A DNA stretch of 64,000 nt from Liolophura sinensis (Eukaryota; Mollusca; Polyplacophora; Chitonida; Chitonidae). The stretch spans positions 5,121,044-5,185,043 of the forward strand of contig NC_088301.1 in assembly GCF_032854445.1 (NCBI RefSeq), written 5' to 3'. This document shows, in pieces, positions 1-13,760 of this stretch (within the stretch, counting starts at the first letter, position 1; each line of letters starts with the position of its first letter). The notes under the pieces are model-generated. The model made no database searches and was not told the DNA's origin. It saw only the letters and a program-made list of their open reading frames with translations. The position numbers and the translations under genes are program-made.

Positions 1-67
1 ACAAACATTTTTCTATCTGTGTACAAGTATATCATGTAAGTTGGTTTAACTCAGTAACAGGCACCCA

Positions 68-111
68 TACACACACACACACACATATACATATACATAT
101 ATATATATATA
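68..111. repeat. CA/TA microsatellite
   Basis: An (AC)n run passes through ATAC units into an (AT)n run. It is a simple sequence repeat with no coding content. Confidence 0.9.
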
Positions 112-3100
112 GTTTCATTAGCAGATACTGACATAAGTTACATGTGCAGGTACATTTGTGGTTGGAAAACAAGAAAGGCATTCCTGATCCACACATACAG
201 GTAACTGTATCTTGTGTATGTACATGATGATGAAGATCTGAGAACGTCTGCTATACTATACAAAGGTTCATGTATGTGTAATTCTATGTACTAAAATATC
301 AAATACTGAACATATAAATTGAATTTTAGACACATGACTGAACATCTTGCATGTTATAACATTGTTTTTCCTTCAACAGCCACATAAGAACATCTCCCAA
401 AACACCCTGAAGAACTACCTGTATATACAGTACAGAGCTAGCACATCATCAGCATGCAGGTAATAAATTCCTGGCTGTGACAGGGAATAAATCCTGTCCC
501 TCAACGGATGAGTGGGCACCTGAGCTGAGCTGACCAGTCATGGACTATGAGTAACCACCCCAAGGGCTAGAAGGCATCGTTACATGTACTCATGGCGGGT
601 GAAATTGTAACGAGGTGTGCTTAATGGGTCTGAGGTGAGAGAAAGGACACACTGACATGTAATTTAAGGTGCCAAGATGTCAATGCCACCAATGGAAAGG
701 ACAGCTATATCCAGCTGATAAGATTACAATGCAGTGCACTGCACTAAGTCATCTGCAGGCATGCTACACTCCATAATGGCCAATACAACATGATACCCAG
801 ACGATAGCCAGTCTGTATCCATGGAATCGGCCAATCAATAGTCTTCTTGCCCACATTCTGCAAGACTGTGCTTAACCTGTGAACTCTAGGTCACTGGTAA
901 TAGTTTCCTGAAATAGTACATGTACACAATTCTCTGATGGATGGAAAACTTCCACTGTGCGGAGTGTACACATGATATAGCCTTGAATACAGCGATTAGG
1001 ACCAGTCCATACAGTTAGCTGCTGTGTGCACTCTACTGCTACACCACCTCACTGGAACTGTGCATACAACCTATTCCTATACAAGAGTGTAATAGAGGTT
1101 CATCTTGTGTGTTTCCTTGTCCAAAACTGATGCATGCAGAGGTCGAAATGTAAAAAATAAGTAAAATCAGAGCGACAAGTCACACGTAACTGGAGAAATA
1201 CAGCCACTTGATAAAATACCTGAGTTCGGGTTCATTCTATGTGTTCATGTAAATGCTGTATAATGGCAAATCATATGACGGTATTGACCACAAGAACCAA
1301 GACTTAGGCAGAATTTGGTAAAAAAATAAAATAAAATACAGTAATGTCAATTGCAGTTTAATGGACGTCACTAGTCTAGAATGACTCAAAATGCAGTGTT
1401 GTCATCACATATAATAAACAATCACACAGCCTTCCATGAACACCATGTACATGTAAGTTGTCATTGACAATGCAGAGTGAAGAACACTCATATAATCGAA
1501 GGAGTAAAGAACTGATCAATTTGTACATGAGGGGTTTTATCCGGATGTATTCTTATCAATGATTGGCTGGGTTCTTGTAAAGAGATGAACAAGGTAAAAG
1601 TGCACAGCTGTGTACGGTGTAGAACCACATCTACCTGAACAGTCAATATGTACCTATCCCTGGCCTTCAACTGACCACATGAATACATGTAAGCCAGCCT
1701 AAATTCACTCCACACACTTACAAGTAAGTATCTCATTGCCCAGTGGAAAGAGTGAAATCTCCATCTGAAATGTAAATGTAGGTGGTGGCTAACACATATA
1801 TTTTCCAAGGCCACAAATCTGAGCAAACCGCTAAGTTGACCACAGACAGACACAGCCTAATACGACTTTGTATCACATACCTACATGTTCATGAACTTTT
1901 GGACACTCAGTCAGTGTTGCCAATAGCCCCTTTAACAATACATCATGATGTCTTCAAAATAAAAGTCAAGTTTAATCACAAGATGCCTCGGGATCACGAC
2001 TTACATGTAAGTCAAAATTTCAATCATTAAACTTGGTATGGTCCTTTCCATTATTTTAGCTGAAACTGCTTTTATAATAACTTTATACCAAAAATTTGTC
2101 AAGCAATATTTTGACCTTGCTATGTGAGAAATAAGTTTTAAAGTGATTTGAAATTTTGATTTAAGCCTAAGATCATTTCGTGACCTGGGGCAGGGAGCCC
2201 ATTTCAGAAAGTTATTTGTGACTTCTTTCTGTGCTAGAAGATTAAAACCATATCACAATACTTAAGTCTTAGCATATTGTGCTGGAAGTTGAAATCTTGA
2301 CACTTCTTAGGATATCATGACTTGGTCAGAATTTTAATATTTGGGGCCAAAAAGTTGTATTTCTCATTTTTACTTTTGACTGGCACCCTGAATCATTCTC
2401 TAATTGAAAAAAAAGTCATACCACCTAATTTTTGTTGCGGTTTTTCTAAATCCTCCAGCTGAGATGACAAAAATGTGCACCAAATAAAATGCAATAGCTT
2501 CAGCGATATGACAAAGGAAATTCTTCAGATGTCTAAATTACATTTTTGCATATTCATGTACCAGGTAATTCTGTTTAAGTATGAAATTGGGTTTTCAAAT
2601 AGGACAAGGAGTAGGCTGCGAAAAAAAACCCAACCAAAAACTAATATTTGTGATTTAAGCCAACATAATATAACAAGTGCTGGTCTTCTTGTCAGCTGGC
2701 CACTTCTCAGTCCTAGCCATCTTCTCTGATTCATATAGAAAACCATATGTACATGTTGCAGCAGTTTAGATAATTTCACCCTACATGTGACTGTTTGTCC
2801 CTCAGAGCATTATTAAGTGTGTATAGGCCATGCAGGGAACACTCCAACAGGGGTCAACACCTCCAAGGTGAGCTCAGTGCTGTACTGTCAATGTCACTCT
2901 GTCCCCAGGGTTCTAGACATAATAGAGGTGACAGGCCATGGACAAAATTACCTTCCTGTCAGGCAGATAGGTCCCTAGTCCATTAGAGTGTAGGTATGAC
3001 TGGTGAACCTACTTACACAAGTACTACAGGTCTCTTTCAACCACAAGAAGACTGTACATCTTGATTCTAAGCTTGTCTGCATGTATGTGTATATGCTGCA

Positions 3101-3357
3101 TGAATGTTGTGAGCAGAGACAATCATTTTTCCCTTTAAGATGGTGAACATTTCAATCAGGCCCTAATCCAGCCCTTTTCAGCGTCAGATTACCGGACGCT
3201 GCTGTTCCCTCTAAGTGCCCTTTGCGTAAAAAAACAAAACAAAAAAGAGCCCGAATTCATTATAAGACTTGGATTATCTACTTAGTCGCTAGGGTTCAGC
3301 TAGCCAATCGCCATATTAGGTTTGGCGAATACAATTTCTGTGTGGCAAAAGCAAATT

Positions 3358-3395
3358 GGCATCCATTCGCCACAATGGCGAAAGCAATGGATGCC
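3358..3395. repeat. Hairpin-forming inverted repeat
   Basis: GGCATCCATT at 3358-3367 pairs with AATGGATGCC at 3386-3395. Inside this, CGCCA at 3368-3372 pairs with TGGCG at 3376-3380, leaving a short loop and a 5-base bulge. A related GGCGAAT segment lies just upstream near 3324, so this may be a fragment of a dispersed inverted-repeat element. Confidence 0.7.
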
Positions 3396-4503
3396 TTTCA
3401 ACTTCAGTTGTTTAGGTTTAAAGTTTGTAAATTTACTCAAATTTAAGGTTGAATCCAGAATCAAGAAGGAATATTTGACTTCAGTGTGAAAGAACTTGGT
3501 TATGAAAACGACAAAGTTTTCAAAGAGCATTTAAAATTGGAAATGTATGCCCTGAAGCAAGTGACAGAAATTGGACCCGCGATAATTCAATTCAGATTAT
3601 GCGGTCCGGGAATTATTTTCAATTTACTTTCAAAAACAAAAAAAACAAAAATGCTGACCAACCCACCCCAAGTTCAACAATATAACCTGCTTTTCGAATG
3701 ACACAAATGCAGTCTTTCACAGAAAAAATTTCATAAAACAATAAAAGAATAATCAACAAGGCAGATGCATAAACCAGATTTCAGGACTCTACAGGCAATT
3801 TGAGACAAATTATGTCTAGTTCGTAATGACTACTGTCTCTACTTTCTCTCACAGCATAACCATCAGGCTGCCCAATACATGGTACACAGTCAAGCCCTTA
3901 GTTCTAACAAGTTTGTTATCTTTTGCAACATACAAGGCTTGACCTCTCAAAATAGCTCTCCTTCTTCCCAACCCACTGTCCATTCATCACAGAGACCTAT
4001 TATCTTCAGACAATCTCTTTGAACCAGCTGAGATTGTGTTGGACATATCACATACATCTTTCACTACACTGTATCTGACAACTAATATGTTCTCACCACC
4101 TCTACAACTCAGGTCTAATCAGGACGCCTGCAACCAGGCCTGACAAATCTATTTAACCCATAAATATGTGAACTCTTCAACGAGTATGCATCAGAAGGCC
4201 TTTTTTTTTTCATTTACCTATACACAACCCATAATATATAAATAATAGCAACTATATTCATCAGAAATTTTTTTGAAATTTTTCATGTATTTGTGCATAA
4301 CTTACTGTATAAAGGATTACAAGTACATTTTTTTAAAAGACTTTTTCCATCTACTTGCAAACAACACATAAAACATGTACATGAATGATTTCAAGCATGT
4401 TCAATCTTGCCTTCGGATCATGAAGGTGTTTTAGACTTCAGTCAGACTTAACATGTGGCACATGTGTTAATCCTGAATTTATACATGAACTCAAAGCGTA
4501 GTT

Positions 4504-5194
4504 TTCAGTTTGGCCAGGAAAATCCAAGGCTTATTTTCAGAGGGTCATGAAAGCCCAAATTTCAGTTTGACCATGAAAAATCTAAGGTTAATTTTCAGTT
4601 TGGTCATGGAAGTCTAAGGCTAATTTTCAGTTTGGTCATGAAAGTCTAAGGCTAATTTTCAGTTGGTCATGAAAGCCCAAATTTCAGTTTGGACATGCAA
4701 GTCTAAGGCCAATTTTCAATCTGGTCATGAAAGCCCAAATTTCAGTTTGGTCATGAAAGTCTAAGGTTAACTTTCAGTTTGGTCATGAAAGTCTAAGGTT
4801 AACTTTCAGTTTGGTCATGAAAGCCCAAATTTCAGTTTGGTCATGAAAGTCTAAGGTTAACTTTCAGTTTGGTCATGAAAGTCTAAGGTTAACTTTCAGT
4901 TTGGTCATGGAAGTCTAAGGTTAACTTTCAGTTTGGTCATGAAAGCCCAAATTTCAGTTTGGTCATGAAAGTCTAAGGTTAACTTTCAGTTTGGTCATGA
5001 AAGCCCAAATTTCAGTTTGGTCATGAAAGTCTAAGGTTAATTTTCAATTTAGTCATGAAAGCCCAAATTTCAGTTTGGTCATGAAAGTCTAAGGTTAACT
5101 TTCAGTTTGGTCATGAAAGCCCAAATTTCAGTTTGGTCATGAAAGTCTAAGGTTAACTTTCAGTTTGGTCATGAAAGTCAAAGAGAACTTTTAG
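4504..5194. repeat. Minisatellite built from two alternating unit types (32 bp and 26 bp)
   Basis: About 23 units share the start CAGTTTGGTCATGAAAG. One type continues TCTAAGGTTAACTTT (32 bp in total). The other continues CCCAAATTT (26 bp in total). Copies at the left edge (4504-4700) are more diverged than those in the middle. The 26-bp type never follows itself cleanly and is interspersed with one to three 32-bp units. The mixed unit lengths break every reading frame, so the array is not coding. Confidence 0.92.
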
Positions 5195-6756
5195 TATCAA
5201 ATAAAAATTCTTAAAGTCACAATTTTAACAAGGTAGATTGTTTCAAAGTTAAGACAAAGTTTAACTTATCGCTTTGTGATCTTGTGGCCAGATGACTTTT
5301 TTCATCAACAGTATGTAACCCCCAGATACATGAATGAATAACTGCCTGTGTTCATCACAGGACTTTTTCCATCTACATATATAAACAGTATTACAGAATG
5401 TAACCCACAAAATACCTGAACAATTGTGCGTGTTTGCCAGAAAAGCTTTTACCTTTTCCCTGTCTGCAGTGAGCTCACATAAAGACAGAGGTATGCGTAC
5501 ATGCATGTATATGCATACATGCACATGAGTAACATCACCACTACTATATCTACACAGACATGAGGAACATTGCCAGCCAAGCGTAAAATACAAAACAAAT
5601 AGAGCAACAAATAACCCAGTAAAGAGGATAAACACCCTGTTTGATTCAACTGATAAGGATCTTCAGCATTTACAAAGTTGACAAGGTTAAAGTTCCGTAA
5701 AAACAAGAGTTGTGTACACTGAATTGCCTGATGTTGTGAAGCTGAAAGGCTTTATAAGCTTCTCTGTTATGTGCATGTACATGTAATGTTTACAGCATAT
5801 GGCGGAGTTATCTATGAAAACAACCACTATACATTACACACATGCATGCATCACAGAACAGTCACTTTATTGTTCTTTAGTTAACACGAAAACAGTAGCG
5901 AACATTTACGATCACAAAATGAAGGCAAACAACTTTACAGCAAGAGCAGCCCTGATATTTGTTCGATGTGAAGGCATTGAATGCATATGAACATGTACCT
6001 CTACAATACAACACAAGGTGCAGATGCTCCCCTTGGTTTGCAAGATAAAACTGATGCAAGCATTACATGTACATTACCATAATGGTTATGTACCATAAAA
6101 AACCATATCACTACGTAACAAAGGTCTACAAAGGTCACACTCCTGTTTAATTATTACATGTCATGAGGAGGTTCATCAGCAAGAACAATTAACCCGCAAT
6201 AACCAAGTTGGATTTAAAATACAACATTCATTAAGTACAATCTAGAGCTCTTTTACACCATTAACTTATCACAAAAAAACAAGAAAGTTTTCCTAGATCT
6301 GTTTTAAGTGGACATACTTAACACATAAAGTACATGTATCTGTCATCACACTCGGGCTGTAAATCTTTCAGATGCCAGCCTATCAGCAGTAATTTCTGCA
6401 ATTCCAAACAAACACTCTATTCCTACCCTGTCAGTTTCGTCTTGAAACTTGTGTTGAAATGGAATCTGTGCTAAACCATCAGAAATATCCTAGCTTTCTT
6501 CTCCAGCTGACAGCCCATAACAGAACTACCATGGTGGTATACCTGCAAACTACTCCCTCAATTCTTCATGTTATCATTAAGCAGACATGTATCTTATATT
6601 TACCTGGAGCTTGTTATCGACAACCTTTCAAACCAATTTTATAAACTCTACATGTATTTACCATATCCTTAGTGAAATACTAATGAATGGATAATATTTC
6701 TGAAATAATGTCTTATTTTAACTGTTAAGATAATAATAAGAAAAAACCCCACAAAC

Positions 6757-6861
6757 CTTGTAACCAGCAGCATCTTTGTTGGACAGTCCAAAGTAATCCT
6801 TTTCCAAAAGGTTCAGACTTTTGCACACATTGTCAAACAAAACCACTCCATCAGCATTTTT
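6757..6861 (-). CDS. Protein 4.1-like, coding exon 3 (FERM F1 lobe, NLLEKDYFGL)
   Basis: The exon is 105 bases, 35 codons, phase 0 at both ends. The acceptor side reads TGTCTTTTCTGTTTACAG, a strong polypyrimidine tract. The donor is AAG|GTTTGT. The translation contains LFDNVCKSLNLLEKDYFGL, the signature of the ubiquitin-like F1 lobe of FERM proteins (family pattern: LFDKVCEHLNLLEKDYFGL). It continues directly from the DGTNYETDIN end of the preceding exon, as in protein 4.1 relatives, and ends SNKDAAGYK just before the expected WLD segment. The F1 lobe contributes to membrane and partner binding. The lysine-asparagine start KNADG is slightly unusual compared with the common KxAKGQ. The exact paralogue (4.1, 4.1L or FRMD type) cannot be fixed from this much sequence. 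Confidence 0.88.
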
Positions 6862-7140
6862 CTGTAAACAGAAAAGACAATGTTAACATGAAGTTCAATG
6901 CATACAAATGAATAATAATTCTTTTATTTCTTGTCTGATGTTTTCACGCCATTCTTCCATGTAAGAATGATCTAACTGCATGTACATGATAGTTGTGAGA
7001 CACAAACCAACTATAAACTATGACCACAGAATACTGCCCACTGTGCAAATTCTATTCATTTAAATGTATCCCTTTGACTGCTGGAAGCCAAACTACATGT
7101 ACACAGAACAGAAGTAAGATAATACATTATCATTCCAAGA

Positions 7141-7163
7141 ACAAAACAAAACAAAACAAAACA
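7141..7163. repeat. Pentanucleotide microsatellite (ACAAA)n
   Basis: About four and a half copies of ACAAA in tandem. Confidence 0.85.
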
Positions 7164-7736
7164 GTCTTAATGATCACTCAACCTAAGAAAGAAGAACTAT
7201 ACTGTATAGTATATGTTTTATTCATGTATGGCAATCCTGACTCTTCAAACTTTGACATGGGCATTGGTGCAGTAATATTTATTCTTTCACTGAGGTTTAC
7301 ATCTGAACCAAACCAGAGCAGACACATTGCCAGCACAACCCAGCTGCCACGCTAGAGGTCGTTAACAGACAAACCATTGTTACATACAGGTCACACTACA
7401 CATGGAAACAGTGTACATGTTTAGATAATAAACTTGTCAAAATTCCACTCCTACATTTTAAATAACAGAAACAGTGTGCAAAAATAAAACTTGATGGAAT
7501 TAAATCTATGTGGCTTGGTCAAATTAGCCCAAGATAACTGTAATAAAGTCAATACAAAGACACCCGTCCTGTAAAGTTGCTGGATTTTTGCACATATTCA
7601 TGTACTGTACAGTGTGCAGCCATGCATGGTAAAGTATGCTGTAAGATGCAATACAGATACATGATGAGCAGAGGCTCATTCATCAAAATTTGTGGCCATA
7701 AAATGACCATGACCTACTAGTAAGATTCAAATCTCT

Positions 7737-7762
7737 AATTGCAATTGCAATTGCAATTGCAA
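7737..7762. repeat. Hexanucleotide microsatellite (AATTGC)n
   Basis: Just over four copies of AATTGC, a unit that contains the palindrome GCAATTGC, so the whole run is self-complementary. Confidence 0.85.
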
Positions 7763-10700
7763 ATGCATCTTACCAATTAGTTCTGAAATACACAGACATA
7801 TACTTGTAAGTTTCAGCCAGAATAAGCTTTTCATGCCTTTGTAACTTCATTACACATGGATAAGACTAGTGTGAGATCATGGTGTTGGCAAAATTTACAA
7901 CATAAGGATTCATAAAACCTAAAATGGTATATGCTTATAAATATTCCTGGCATGCAGCACGTGTACATGCATGGCAGATACTGGCAGGTGAACATGTACA
8001 TGTATGTGTGTTAGTGTCTCCCAGTGTCCTTAGCCTGTTATCAAGATTTGACACTGTACACCAGTACTGGATTACCAACTACTGTGCTGGTAATGTTGAC
8101 AGTAGTATCAAATGTCTCCCCCATCCAGAGTCCCTCCACACCCTCTCCTCACATGTCAATGACAGTAAGAGGGATTAGGCTGACCACAGACAGTGATACA
8201 AATCCTCCCATTACACAGTTAGTCTGCTAGTAATACATCACTGCCCTAATCCCCTCAGCCTCTGACAGTAACAAGCTGACTCAGAAGCAGTTAGTCATGG
8301 AAGTGGATCCAAGACACATGGCTTACTGTACATATTAAGGTAAGCAGCATCACATTCTGGAATTGTGGCTTTGCCATTTTTTGCAAAAAAAGAAAAAAAA
8401 AAAAAAGAGAGAGAAGCCAATAATATCAAAGAAACTTTCATCTTCACTTCATTCACTCAACTTTTTACAACACAAGCACTGAGAGTTTTATACTTTGTCC
8501 TTTCCATAGGCAGCCTAGCTCTAGATCATTTAACTGATACATTCCAAATAGAAGTACATGTATTTTATTCCACAGAAACAATATTATCACAATAAGGTCA
8601 TGTCTCTGATGTTTACTGTGTGACCCAACACATTTAACCTTCACCCTAGACTGTACAATTTAAACTACCATTCATGGATATGCACTCATTGTGGCTTAGA
8701 CTTTTACACAAGACGCGCATGTTGCTTGTATTCTCATGGCACATGTAAATGCTACTGCATGCATGTAACTGTTTCTTTTCAGCTGATTAACTTACATCTT
8801 TATTCAAAAAACGGAGCGGTATAAATGTGAAAACTGATACATGATTATAGATAATGTGTGTGTGTGGGTGGGGGGGGGGGGAGGGGCCTCCATGTACATC
8901 TAGGTCACAGACAAGGCCACATGGGCTCTACCATACCATACACCTGCTGCTGGAATCTTAAACCAATTTGCAGATCTGGAAATTACAAAGCTGTGTTCCA
9001 AAAATCAAAAGGATGTCAGAGATGTTCAAAGCCATGCTCCTGCATCCAGATGGTCTCCATCCCTGACCTTACCCCACTCCACAATGTCCATCCCCTTCCA
9101 TTATGAAGGGATCAGTGCTGAAGGCCAGGGTTACAATGTAAAGGTCAGAGTATCAGGGTAGAGGGTAGCCCAGACATGACCCTCTAGACCTATTAAAACA
9201 GCCAGATACAGGATAAACCTGGCCCACAGCTAGACCAGTGGGCACAAACATGACAACAGACACATCCTTCCCCTTTAAAATACTGTCAGAAAATTCCAAA
9301 CTTTTGTACAAAATTCACGCATCACTTTAATCTGCTATAGTACAAGTGCACCTGGCCAGCAATGTGAAATGCCTCAGATTGCTGTAAAACAACTCAACAT
9401 ACATGGAGACATGTAATCCAACTGTTCCACACATACCATGCAATTTGTATGCCTTTGGCAATGGAAAAACTAAAGAACTGTTAATTTAAATTCTTACATG
9501 TACTTCATAAGAGAGATTAGTTAACATATTTACTTGTACATTTTCTCTGTTCCTTGAGGCAGCATCTTATACTAAGGTTTTGGAAAACACAAAAAGTGGC
9601 AGTAAGTACAGAAAACACATTGGAGCTATCCAGAAGAAAAAAAAATCTTCTCTGCCCCACAAGCATTATAAACCAAACCTGCTCCACTCTACTGCAGCCT
9701 GACATGAACATCGAAGACAGGAAACCCTGTGCGTAGTACATGCATATATGTATATTGATAAGGAGTACAGGTTTCATACAGGTATGTGGAAATGAAATTC
9801 AAGAAGTTTTCCAGGAGTTTTTGTCATTTTCAAGGCTATAGACATACCATGGTGCAAATTATAGACTATATTTTAAGTCTGAATTATAGATACTTTAATT
9901 TGCATGCATGTTTTTTTAACAGTACGCTTGCTTTTGCAAAAACATATCTGCCCTTCACCTTTGTACTGCGTCACATTCTTTGACCCAGCCTTGGCTCAGT
10001 AAAAAAAATGAACGCCATATATCATAATGCAGGGCTTCCTCTGGGACAGTATTTTTTTTAACCCAGTCACTTTAGCCACTAATCAGATTTTGTAGTAAAT
10101 ACTATTTTTCTTTAGCCATACTTCTTGTAGCCATGACTCTTGTAGGTCTCCTTCTGTAAATCGTTTTTATCTGCCTTGGTGTAGCTGATAGAATCAGTTT
10201 GGTTTCTTCCAGCTATATCTGGAGTTTATCAAACGTTACATTTAGAACAATTGCCCTCAAAATAATGGACCAATGCTTGGCTGCATGCTCTTGTTTTTTG
10301 GGGAAAAATCAATCCCTTTTTCAATCTATCTGTAGGATCCTAGTAAAATGTAGTTTCCTCTACCAGGAAAATTTGTTACAAATTAATTTGTAAATTCGGT
10401 TTATATTTCATCAAATGCAACATTATGATCAGTACACTGGAGTAACACAGTCTGAGAGGAGAAAACCAGACGGCGTACACATTTATGTAACGGCACATAT
10501 TCTGATATATTTAATTTTCTTCGGATCCCCAAAAAAATAGTTTATTAAATGGAAAAATTTAAATTTTTCAAGGGAGGCAACTTCATTTACAGGTGTAACT
10601 CTACCTAGATTTATTTCCCTTGATAATTTTTTTGATTTTTAAAAAAAAAATGCCATGATTCTCATTCATTATTTAACAAGAATGATTTCAAGCGTTATTT

Positions 10701-13700
10701 AATGTCAGTCAACTTGCAACAATGCTGAACCCCCCTTTGTAGATTTCTGTCAAGTAATTGCCATACAACTGTGTTGATGTTGTTTCACCGAGATGAGGCC
10801 GTTTGAAATGAAAATAAGTGGATTATTTTCATAAGAAAAATTGCAAAAATGTGCTAAAAAAACCCCAAAATTCTCATGGTAGATTTTGTATAACGTTTGT
10901 ATTTTTTCTTAAGAACATGTAAATAAATTTGTCTCCAAAAACAGTAGCATTTTTTCAAAAAATTGTTCTAAATTTACCATAATCAACGACTGATTATGGG
11001 AGAATTATCAGTGAGCTCCCGATATACAGGCTCGGCCGTCAGCAGACAATATTTAAGTTTGGGACAAACAAAGATTTTAAAGGAGTTTTCAGGAGTATTT
11101 GTCTATTTTAAGGAATTTCAAGTACTTGAAAATGAAATTGTATTTTTCAAATCCACAGCCCTTTCTCCTAAATCAAGCCTGGAAATAATTCTAAAGTTGG
11201 TGCAGAACCTAATGGCAAATATTCCAGTTATTCACATTATTAAAAAACTTACAATGTTATTTACAACATAGCTTTGTCCACCGGCTAACAAGTGGCCCCT
11301 GTCACACTACTTAACCCAAAAATCATTTGATCTGCCTTGGCTTTATACTTGACTATAACATACATGTGTTTACATATAAAAAACACACACGCAGGTGGTC
11401 ACCAATAAGTATGCAAAGCCGTAATACAGTGAGAATACAAGTGAAATCAGCTGTATAGCCTCTGACCCCCATAGGACATAATTGTCCGCTCTTGTTACTT
11501 CCCTCAATCATGATAATAAGCAATTGTCATCAGCAGTAAATATCACGCCTCCGGCGCTTAGGTAAAGGGATGATTTGGGGCAGAGGGCTCTGATATATGT
11601 GTGTACAGGGACTACTATTAAAGGCTGTATCAATCCATACTGTGCTTGCACATGGACAATATACGTACACCAGTGTTTATGTGCTTCCATATGCTGTACA
11701 TGACAGTGTACACAACAGAGATTTGTGTACATATAACATGTACCATACAATCAACTAAATGTACAACAGCTAATCAACCATACATAAATCCATTCATCGC
11801 TTGTACACACATAGTGACAGTGTAGAGAAATGAAGATGAACGTGACCATAGTCTGAAATCCTGATGGGGATCATAATGCTAGCATGTACAGCGTCAGGAT
11901 GAGTGTACATATGATTACAGAGACATACAGTATTGCATGTGATAACGTGGTATGAAATCAAGCCACTTCCCTCTATTACAAAGACATTAAATTTAAATTA
12001 GACTCAGATGAGACGTTAGATTGTTTAGGTTAAAGACCAAAAATACTTGGCAATATTTGTACAACTGTGACAATACTATGTACACTAATCCACATGTATC
12101 ACTGATTTCCATACAACAGGATATCAGCTTTTGAATCATTCAAATCCTGTACCTATTATTCTAACAATAAGCCATCAAACTAACCAGTAAAAGGTAGTTC
12201 AGATAAATTCACAGCTCAAACAGGACAGTCTTACTGCTAGGATATGTTAACTCTGCTTGATGATCATGATGTTGAGGAAAACCGCTGAGCCGTGACCAGC
12301 TATTGTGCTTGCCCCAACACAATATAGGATGACCTGGTCAGTGATCAAAATAGCCCAGGCTTCAGTCTGCTGGGTTGACAAATCAATGGTCAGTGAAAGC
12401 ACTAGGGTGTGAACGGGTCAAATGACACTACACTACATATATCTGTACACTTTCCCAGTTCATGTCGACCTTTCAGCCTGAATATAAATATGCCACTGAA
12501 GCAATTACATTAATGTATAAAAATGATCATCGTTATACAAACACATACTTTACATAAAATCATCTGAACCATGGGATGCCATCAGCAGTAATGATGCTGT
12601 TCAATATCCAATCAATGTGATGGCAAAAGCAAAGTAAACCCTACGGCAGTATACATGTATTACTATTGACTGTAAATCACATTGGATGATTCTGTACATG
12701 TGTCAATTGCATCCCCATACACGCAAGCACTGGCTATATACTTTACAGACTCACTACATGTACCTAATTTTTCAAGCTTTTTCGCATGTAGAAGAGCAAC
12801 TTACAGGGCAATTTTTGAAACTTTTTCATTTAATTTTGGAGACAAAACTACATTGGTTGGGTTGGCCCATTTCAGGCTTTCACAAAAATATAATTTTATT
12901 TGTCTGCACAGAATTATACCCTCAAAGAATGCTTAAATAAACATCTTGAGAACATGCGAAAAGGTTGAAGAATTTCACAACATGTACTTCATTGCTTCAT
13001 CAAAAATCAAATCATGTCTTCACAAGCATGTTGTTTTTTTAGCTGCAAATCAGCAAGTTTCTTCTGTTGGGACAATACAATGTACATGTGCATGAACAAT
13101 GTTAGTGAAATCCTAGACTAGAATAGAATCCTTTTAATACTAGGATTTCATTTACATGTTCACTGTATCATCCACACAGTTGTCAAGGCCACACTTCCTC
13201 TGTTGTCTCACCAAGAGTCATACTTAGTAAATTTAAAAAAAAAAAACCTTATTCTATTGGAAAAAATTCAAAGAAAATTAACTGATTCAGAGAGTAAATT
13301 AATCCATCCTTGCAGTTTCAGAACTAGTTATAAAACTTTTGGCTTACATGTACCTTGCAATTTTGTTCTCCTTTTTGTGCCTATATAATTCTTTCAGATT
13401 TTTATAGAAGGTTCGGAAATCTTTTTGTCTTGTTGACAGAACAAGTTTAAAGCTGCTGCATTTGTTTATCAACAAATGAAAATCAAAATGATCCATAGCA
13501 AAGTGTCTACAGCCTTACTCATATACATGCATGTATGTATTGTTTACATGTAATCTTCTGCAGGACTACTTGTTGCACTGTGCACTGTACATGTTCTAGT
13601 CTGCAATGTCTTGGCAAACTTACAGGTACACTGCCTGATATTCATGACTGGAGAAGTGCCCTACATCTGGTGCCTAAGTCTATCCTCAGCTGAAGTTTGT

Positions 13701-13760
13701 TGGAGTTTATATTTAACCTCAGATCAGACAAGCAACATATATAGAAGGTTTCTCAATTCA

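Larger units (their letters stand above)
1..6756 (-). other. Partial intron 3 of the 4.1-like gene; no further exon seen
   Basis: This sequence lies downstream of the donor GTTTGT that follows the third coding exon. I looked on the minus strand for the next conserved FERM segment (a WLD/KxIxKQ-like stretch) and found none. The stretch is AT-rich and dotted with TACATGTA-type palindromes. It holds a CA/TA microsatellite, a small hairpin-forming palindrome near 3.36 kb and a minisatellite at 4.5-5.2 kb. The short open frames in it lack splice context and recognisable motifs. Confidence 0.6.

Noticed and set aside
5261-5635. 124-codon minus frame starting with a hydrophobic stretch (FILFTGLFVALFVLYFTLG).
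   Set aside because: Lies within an intron of the same-strand 4.1-like gene, no splice or homology support; the hydrophobic run is expected from T-rich DNA.
10996-11271. 91-codon plus frame with Phe/Leu/Lys-rich sequence.
   Set aside because: Composition matches AT-rich noncoding DNA; no motif and opposite strand to the supported gene.
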